Source: an uncultured Clostridia bacterium (lineage in GTDB: Bacteria > Bacillota > Clostridia > Lachnospirales > Anaerotignaceae). Taken from it: DNA of 10,184 bases. Of this stretch, positions 6,484 through 10,184 are shown piece after piece. Numbering within the stretch: the first letter of the stretch is position 1; each line of letters begins with the position of its first letter. The notes below the pieces were generated by a model. The model searched no databases. It had not been told where the DNA came from and saw only the letters and a program-made list of their open reading frames with translations. Where the stretch lies: positions 1 through 10,184 of the forward strand of contig CALASU010000115.1 of the NCBI GenBank assembly GCA_937888765.1, given 5' to 3'. A program made the translations under genes and the position numbers.

Positions 6484-7164
6484 ATGGAAAAAATTTATCA
6501 GGGCAAGACAAAAGATGTTTACAAACTGGAAAACGGCAATGTACTGCTGAAATTCAAAGATGACTGCACAGGCAAAGACGGCGTATTCGATCCCGGTGAA
6601 AACAGCGTAGGTCTGACAATCGACGGTATTGGTAGAGCAAATCTGGAAACATCTATCAAATTTTTTGAAATCCTGAAAGAAGCAGGTATCAAAACACATT
6701 ATGTTTCCGCTGATCTGGATAACGCTACAATGGAAGTACTGCCCGCAACAGTATTCGGTCACGGTCTGGAAGTCATTTGCAGACTGAAAGCAACAGGCAG
6801 CTTCATCCGTCGTTACGGCGAATACATGGCTGATGGTACAGCTATCGAAGGCGGTTATGTTGAAACAACATTCAAAAACGATGCACTGGGCGATCCTCTG
6901 GTAACAAAAGACGCTCTGGCTGTTCTGGGTGTTATGTCCGAAGAAATGTACGACAGCATGAAAGCACAGACACTGGCAATCACAAAGATTGTAGCAGCTG
7001 AACTGGCTAAACTGGGTCTGGATCTGTATGACATCAAATACGAATTCGGTTTCAACAATGATGAAGTTATTCTGATTGACGAAATCGCTTCCGGCAATAT
7101 GCGTGTATACAAAGACGGTGAATACGTTGATCCCGTAACACTGACAAAAATCATCAATGGCTGA
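6484..7164 (+). CDS. purC: SAICAR synthetase, short clostridial type
   Basis: A 226-residue phosphoribosylaminoimidazole-succinocarboxamide synthase, joining CAIR and aspartate with ATP in purine synthesis. Recognisable parts are YQGKTKDVY (5-13, ATP-binding strand), LKFKDDCTG (22-30), a GSFIRRYG segment (105-112, substrate-binding arginines), KNDALGDPLV (131-140) and LIDEIASGNMRVY (197-209). Canonical enzymes have EISPD-type sequence at the last motif, so this is a divergent branch. Length is a little under the usual 235-240. The start at 6484 is chosen from AAGGACGG (6468-6475) and from alignment; an upstream in-frame GTG at 6457 is less likely. The gene stands alone with its own promoter, apart from other pur genes. 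Codon bias is extreme: by hand count all 21 Leu are CTG and all 16 Thr are ACA. Repeat copy 2 follows directly. Confidence 0.88.
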   Translation: MEKIYQGKTKDVYKLENGNVLLKFKDDCTGKDGVFDPGENSVGLTIDGIGRANLETSIKFFEILKEAGIKTHYVSADLDNATMEVLPATVFGHGLEVICRLKATGSFIRRYGEYMADGTAIEGGYVETTFKNDALGDPLVTKDALAVLGVMSEEMYDSMKAQTLAITKIVAAELAKLGLDLYDIKYEFGFNNDEVILIDEIASGNMRVYKDGEYVDPVTLTKIING

Positions 7165-7169
7165 TTCTC

Positions 7170-7316
7170 TTTCGAGGGCCGCTGTCCCTCGAGCACCCTG
7201 CAAGGGGAATGATTCCCCTTGACCCCCATTTGCAGCCGCGTATACATGCGGCTGCGGTATCGGGTGCAGGGGCTGAGCTCCTGCTGGGGGTATTGGGGGC
7301 AACGCCCCCAAGGTCT
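7170..7316 (+). repeat. Modular palindromic intergenic repeat, copy 2 (longest)
   Basis: Begins about six bases after the purC stop and holds five consecutive hairpins: TCGAGGG/CCCTCGA (7172-7192); core CAAGGGGAAT/ATTCCCCTTG around one G (7201-7221); variable GCAGCCGC/GCGGCTGC with loop GTATACAT (7232-7255); GCAGGGGC/GCTCCTGC with loop TGA (7266-7284, one G-T pair); and TTGGGGGC/GCCCCCAA with loop AAC (7293-7311). The linker GACCCCCATTTGCAG joins the second and third. No T-run follows the last hairpin, so classical termination is not evident, yet purC has no other terminator. Confidence 0.88.
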
Positions 7317-7328
7317 TAAAAATATAGC

Positions 7329-7357
7329 TTGTTATTTTTTATTACCTGCCGTATCAT
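7329..7357 (+). promoter_or_regulatory. SigA-type promoter for rRNA methyltransferase
   Basis: TTGTTA (7329-7334), 17-base spacer, TATCAT (7352-7357). It lies just past repeat copy 2, with a predicted start near 7364 and a leader of about 29 bases containing GGGGGAAG before the ATG. Confidence 0.7.
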
Positions 7358-7392
7358 AAAAAACAGAAAAAGCAAGAAATGGGGGAAGATAG

Positions 7393-8739
7393 ATGAATTT
7401 ACCTTTAGAATATACAGAAAAAATGAAAACACTTCTGGGTGCGGAATATGAGGATTATATTGCATCCTTTGATGCAGGACGCTTTTATGGTCTTAGGGCG
7501 AACACATGGAAGATCACGCCCGAAGCATTACAGGAAAAAGGTCTGTTTTCCTTAACACCTGTACCCTGGTGTCCGACAGGGTTTTATTATGCAGAGGGGG
7601 AACGTCCTGCAAAGCATCCGTATTATCATGCGGGGCTGTATTATCTGCAGGAACCCAGTGCCATGAGCCCTGCGGCGATTCTGCCGATCGAAGAGGGGGA
7701 CATTGTGCTGGATCTTTGTGCCGCTCCCGGCGGGAAGACCACACAGCTTGGCGGCAGGCTGATGGGAACGGGGCTTCTGGTGGCAAATGATATCAGTGCG
7801 GGCAGAGCAAAGACGCTTTTAAAAAACGTAGAGCTTGCAGGGCTTCGCAATACCATTGTGATGAGTGAAACACCTGAAAAGATTGCCGCACGTCTGCCGC
7901 AGTTTTTCGATAAGATTCTGGTGGATGCCCCCTGCAGTGGGGAGGGAATGTTCCGCAAAGAGCCGGATATGGTAAAAAGCTGGGATGCGGATATGCTGAC
8001 TTTCTGCCAGACAGAACAGGCGAAGATTCTGGAAAGCTGTGCCGTATTATTGAAAACAGGCGGTATGCTGCTGTATTCCACCTGTACTTTTTCTGTGGAG
8101 GAAAATGAAAAGCGTATCCGTGATTTTCTGGAAAAGCATCCCGAATTTTCTCTCGTTGAGATTCCGAAGGACTTTGGCTTTGCGGCAGGGGTATCACCCT
8201 TTGAAGCCTGTGCAAGACTGTATCCCCATAAACTGAATGGAGAAGGGCATTTTCTGGCACTGCTGCAGAAAAAAGAGGATGAAACAGGAATGCCGCTTGC
8301 AGAAGAAAAAGGCGAATGGACAAAGCAGATGGAAGCATTCCGCACCTTTGCAGAAGAAACACTGAAAGAACTGCCGAAAGGAAAATATAAAATTTATGGC
8401 AATGGGCTGTATCTCCTGCCCGAAGCAACGCCTAAGCTGGAAAAACTGAGAGTACTGCGGACAGGGTGGCTTTTAGGGACATTAAAAAAAGACCGCTTCG
8501 AGCCTGCACAGGCATTTGCGATGGGTCTGCGAAAAGAAGAAGTAAAAAATACCGTGGATTTCCCTCTGGAAGATGATCGCGTGATCCGTTACCTGAAAGG
8601 GGAAACCGTCGAAGCCAATGACCAGAACGGCAAAGATGGCTGGACATTGGTCTGCGTGGACGGTTTCCCCCTTGGATGGGCAAAATGCCAGAAAGGCAGA
8701 TTGAAAAATAAATATGCTGTCAGCTGGAAATGGGAGTAA
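7393..8739 (+). CDS. RsmF/NOP2-type RNA (cytosine-5) methyltransferase
   Basis: A 448-residue SAM-dependent RNA m5C methyltransferase of the RsmB/RsmF/NOL1-NOP2 family, most likely acting on 16S rRNA. Motifs in order: YYLQEPSAM (83-91) leading into the Rossmann fold; SAM-binding DLCAAPGGKTTQL (107-119); ANDIS (131-135); VDAPCSGEGMFRKEP (177-191) with C181; and YSTCTFSVEENE (228-239) with C231. The two cysteines are the release and nucleophile residues of the family. Residues from about 300 to the end form the C-terminal RsmF-type PUA-like extension. The N-terminal helix-rich segment is short. The start at 7393 follows GGGGGAAG (7381-7388). RsmF is the best guess, but Bacillota homologues are often named only to family level, so no symbol is given. 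Its 3' end overlaps the opposite transporter gene by 20 bases. Confidence 0.92.
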   Translation: MNLPLEYTEKMKTLLGAEYEDYIASFDAGRFYGLRANTWKITPEALQEKGLFSLTPVPWCPTGFYYAEGERPAKHPYYHAGLYYLQEPSAMSPAAILPIEEGDIVLDLCAAPGGKTTQLGGRLMGTGLLVANDISAGRAKTLLKNVELAGLRNTIVMSETPEKIAARLPQFFDKILVDAPCSGEGMFRKEPDMVKSWDADMLTFCQTEQAKILESCAVLLKTGGMLLYSTCTFSVEENEKRIRDFLEKHPEFSLVEIPKDFGFAAGVSPFEACARLYPHKLNGEGHFLALLQKKEDETGMPLAEEKGEWTKQMEAFRTFAEETLKELPKGKYKIYGNGLYLLPEATPKLEKLRVLRTGWLLGTLKKDRFEPAQAFAMGLRKEEVKNTVDFPLEDDRVIRYLKGETVEANDQNGKDGWTLVCVDGFPLGWAKCQKGRLKNKYAVSWKWE

Positions 8740-9940
8740 GTTTTGCTTTCCAGCGATAGGCCCACAGCAAAATCATCAGACTGGCAAACATCATTGCCGC
8801 AAAGAGGAAATACGAGGTTTTGTATTCTCCTGTATGATCTGCGATAAAACCGGGGATGACGGTAAAGACGATACCGCCAAAGTTGTAGAAAATCTGGAGC
8901 CATTTAAGCGTTTTGGCATACTGTTCCCCAGAGGAGAAATCTCCTGCCCATAAGGGCGGGCCTGTGTTATAAATAGAAGCACCGATACCAAGCAGAACTG
9001 CCAGTGCATAGGGATAGAATATATTGATCCCGTTCATGCCAATGACAAGGAAACAGCCCAGAATAAAAGTCAGAATCAGCAGAATACTGGAATTTTTGAC
9101 ACCGATACGGTCAGCAAGTGCACCTGAGCCCAGTTTGCTGAGCACCAGAATCAGCCCGAACAGGGAAAAGATACTTGCGGCAAGCTCGGCGGTATAGCCG
9201 CAGGTTCTTGTGAGGACGGAAAGATGTCCTGAAAAGGCAAGCCCTGCACCGCCGTTTAAAAACATCATGAAAGCGAACATCATAAGCACATACTGCGGCA
9301 GAGGTGCAGAGTTCTGCACGGTAGCCTGGCTTTGCATTGTCTGCTTTTCTCCGAAAGCGGATAAGCCTTTTTGTGCGGGTGTATCCCGGATAAAGAGAAA
9401 GACGACAATGGCACTGACTGCAAGAAAAATTGCCTGTAAAAGAAATGCGGTACGCAGGGAATACTTTAAGATGATAGCGGAGAGCAGTGGGCCGAAAAGC
9501 ATTGTGGCAACGCCTGAGCCTGCAAAGCTGATCCCGACAGCAAGTCCCTTACGGGCATGGAACCAGTTTCCCAATACCAGTGAAACGGGATATACACAGC
9601 CTGCACCATAGGCAATACCTGCAAGAACTGCCCCGATGTAATACACAAAGGCATTTCCACCGACAGAAAAGATCAGAGATCCGCCTGCCCCAGTGAGAGA
9701 TGCAAGCAGGATACCTGTCCGCAGGGAAAATTTCTGATAAAAGATGCCGACGAAAAAGGTTGTTATAAAAGAAGAAAAACAGCGTACGGACAGAATGGCA
9801 CTGCCCATGCTGTCACTGATGCCTGTGGCTTCAATAAAGGGTAGATAGATGGTTAAGATATTACTGCAAAGACCCATATTGCAGATAAAAAGCCATAAAC
9901 AGCTCAGGCAGATGACCCAGGCGTAATGGAAATTTTTCAT
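8720..9940 (-). CDS. MFS transporter, oxalate/formate antiporter-like (OFA) family
   Basis: A 406-residue inner-membrane protein with about 12 hydrophobic segments in two halves, split by a polar cytoplasmic loop at residues 186-214. The N-terminus MKNFHYAWVI and the segments YGAGCVYPVSLVLGNWFHAR (111-130), RKGLAVGISFAGSG (130-143) and IYNTGPPLWAGD (323-334) are typical of OFA-type carriers, which exchange small carboxylates. The loop motif GALADRIGVKN (273-283) is the MFS DRxG motif of the second half; the first-half equivalent is reduced to GIFYQKFSLRTG. The real substrate cannot be told. An excellent AGGAGGTC site (9947-9954 on the opposite strand) precedes the start codon by six bases. 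It is monocistronic within the window and converges on the methyltransferase gene. Confidence 0.88.
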   Translation of the reverse strand: MKNFHYAWVICLSCLWLFICNMGLCSNILTIYLPFIEATGISDSMGSAILSVRCFSSFITTFFVGIFYQKFSLRTGILLASLTGAGGSLIFSVGGNAFVYYIGAVLAGIAYGAGCVYPVSLVLGNWFHARKGLAVGISFAGSGVATMLFGPLLSAIILKYSLRTAFLLQAIFLAVSAIVVFLFIRDTPAQKGLSAFGEKQTMQSQATVQNSAPLPQYVLMMFAFMMFLNGGAGLAFSGHLSVLTRTCGYTAELAASIFSLFGLILVLSKLGSGALADRIGVKNSSILLILTFILGCFLVIGMNGINIFYPYALAVLLGIGASIYNTGPPLWAGDFSSGEQYAKTLKWLQIFYNFGGIVFTVIPGFIADHTGEYKTSYFLFAAMMFASLMILLWAYRWKAKLTPISS

Positions 9941-9989
9941 TTGTATGACCTCCTGTGTATGAAAAAACTGAGGTTGCTTGTTTTACAGT

Positions 9990-10018
9990 ATTTTACAGCA
10001 GAATACAGGGCTTGTAAA
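9990..10018 (-). promoter_or_regulatory. SigA-type promoter for MFS gene, with possible operator
   Basis: On the minus strand: TTTACA (10018-10013), 17-base spacer, TAAAAT (9995-9990), start near 9983 and a leader of about 43 bases. The plus strand carries the tandem repeat TTTTACAGTA TTTTACAGCA (9981-10000), plus an inverted TTTACA/TGTAAA pair (9993-9998, 10013-10018) that covers both promoter elements. A regulator could bind here, but none is identified. Confidence 0.6.
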
Positions 10019-10073
10019 TCGACACATTCACTGAAAAAAAGTCCACGATATAAAAACAAATGCACTTTTATCA

Positions 10074-10101
10074 TTGACAAATATGGTATATTTCGTAAAA
10101 T
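10074..10101 (+). promoter_or_regulatory. Strong rightward promoter facing repeat copy 3
   Basis: Perfect TTGACA (10074-10079), 16-base spacer, TAAAAT (10096-10101). The start would be near 10108, eight bases before the variable hairpin of repeat copy 3. No plus-strand reading frame begins before the window ends, so the product is unknown. Confidence 0.6.
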
Positions 10102-10115
10102 AGAACTATCGTTTC

Positions 10116-10184
10116 GCAAAAGCGTAGCTTTTGCAAATGGGGGTCAAGGGGAATCATTCCCCTTGCAGGGAGCTCAAGGGACAG
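10116..10184 (-). repeat. Modular palindromic intergenic repeat, copy 3, cut by window edge
   Basis: The same element as copies 1 and 2 in reverse orientation. The variable hairpin is GCAAAAGC/GCTTTTGC with loop GTA (10116-10134). The core is CAAGGGGAAT/ATTCCCCTTG around one base (10145-10165), with the linker between them. The final bases (AAGGGACAG, 10176-10184) match in reverse complement the first module of copy 2, which continues beyond the window. Confidence 0.85.

Noticed and set aside
6442..7311. Antisense frame of 289 codons opposite purC and repeat copy 2
   Set aside because: Mirror of purC codons kept open by its exclusive CTG use; no start signal.
3903..10184. CRISPR array from the repeated core
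   Set aside because: Only three copies, thousands of bases apart and in both orientations, with no regular spacers.

Overview
The window looks like chromosomal DNA from an anaerobic Clostridia species, most likely Lachnospirales or a relative. The reasons are the Bacillota order yhbY, nadD/yqeK, rsfS; strong AGGAGG-type ribosome binding sites; a pyruvate kinase with the Bacillus-type C-terminal extra domain; short clostridial-type PurC; and moderate G+C with Leu=CTG and Thr=ACA dominating the highly expressed genes. The assignment is by pattern recognition only. There is no prophage, CRISPR array, transposase, tRNA or rRNA. No stretch over 300 bases lacks a gene; the intergenic gaps are about 160-250 bases and hold promoters, terminators and a repeat family.

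Layout. 1-1605: 3' part of pyruvate kinase (pyk), entering from the left edge with a non-kinase-like start, then a terminator. 1682-3900: a two-gene unit of a DUF819 membrane protein and an M19 dipeptidase, perhaps for peptide uptake or recycling. 3903-3986: repeat copy 1, then a terminator. 4050-6293: an operon with its own promoter and terminator, yhbY, a nadD-yqeK fusion, and rsfS; it links ribosome assembly and silencing to NAD synthesis and dinucleotide alarmone breakdown. 6397-7164: a stand-alone purC with promoter. 7170-7316: repeat copy 2. 7329-8739: an RsmF-type rRNA cytosine methyltransferase with promoter. 8720-9940, minus strand: an OFA-like major facilitator transporter whose 3' end overlaps the methyltransferase gene by 20 bases. 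9941-10184: divergent promoters and repeat copy 3, cut by the window edge.

The most unusual item is the repeat family. Three copies share a palindromic core and a conserved linker, and each carries a hairpin of different sequence whose two arms stay complementary. That is a covariation signature of a structured element. Two copies begin within about ten bases of a stop codon. The rest is mostly housekeeping. Other points of note are the NadD-YqeK fusion with a possible internal start, the odd left end of pyk, the divergent PurC, and a strong promoter that fires straight into repeat copy 3.
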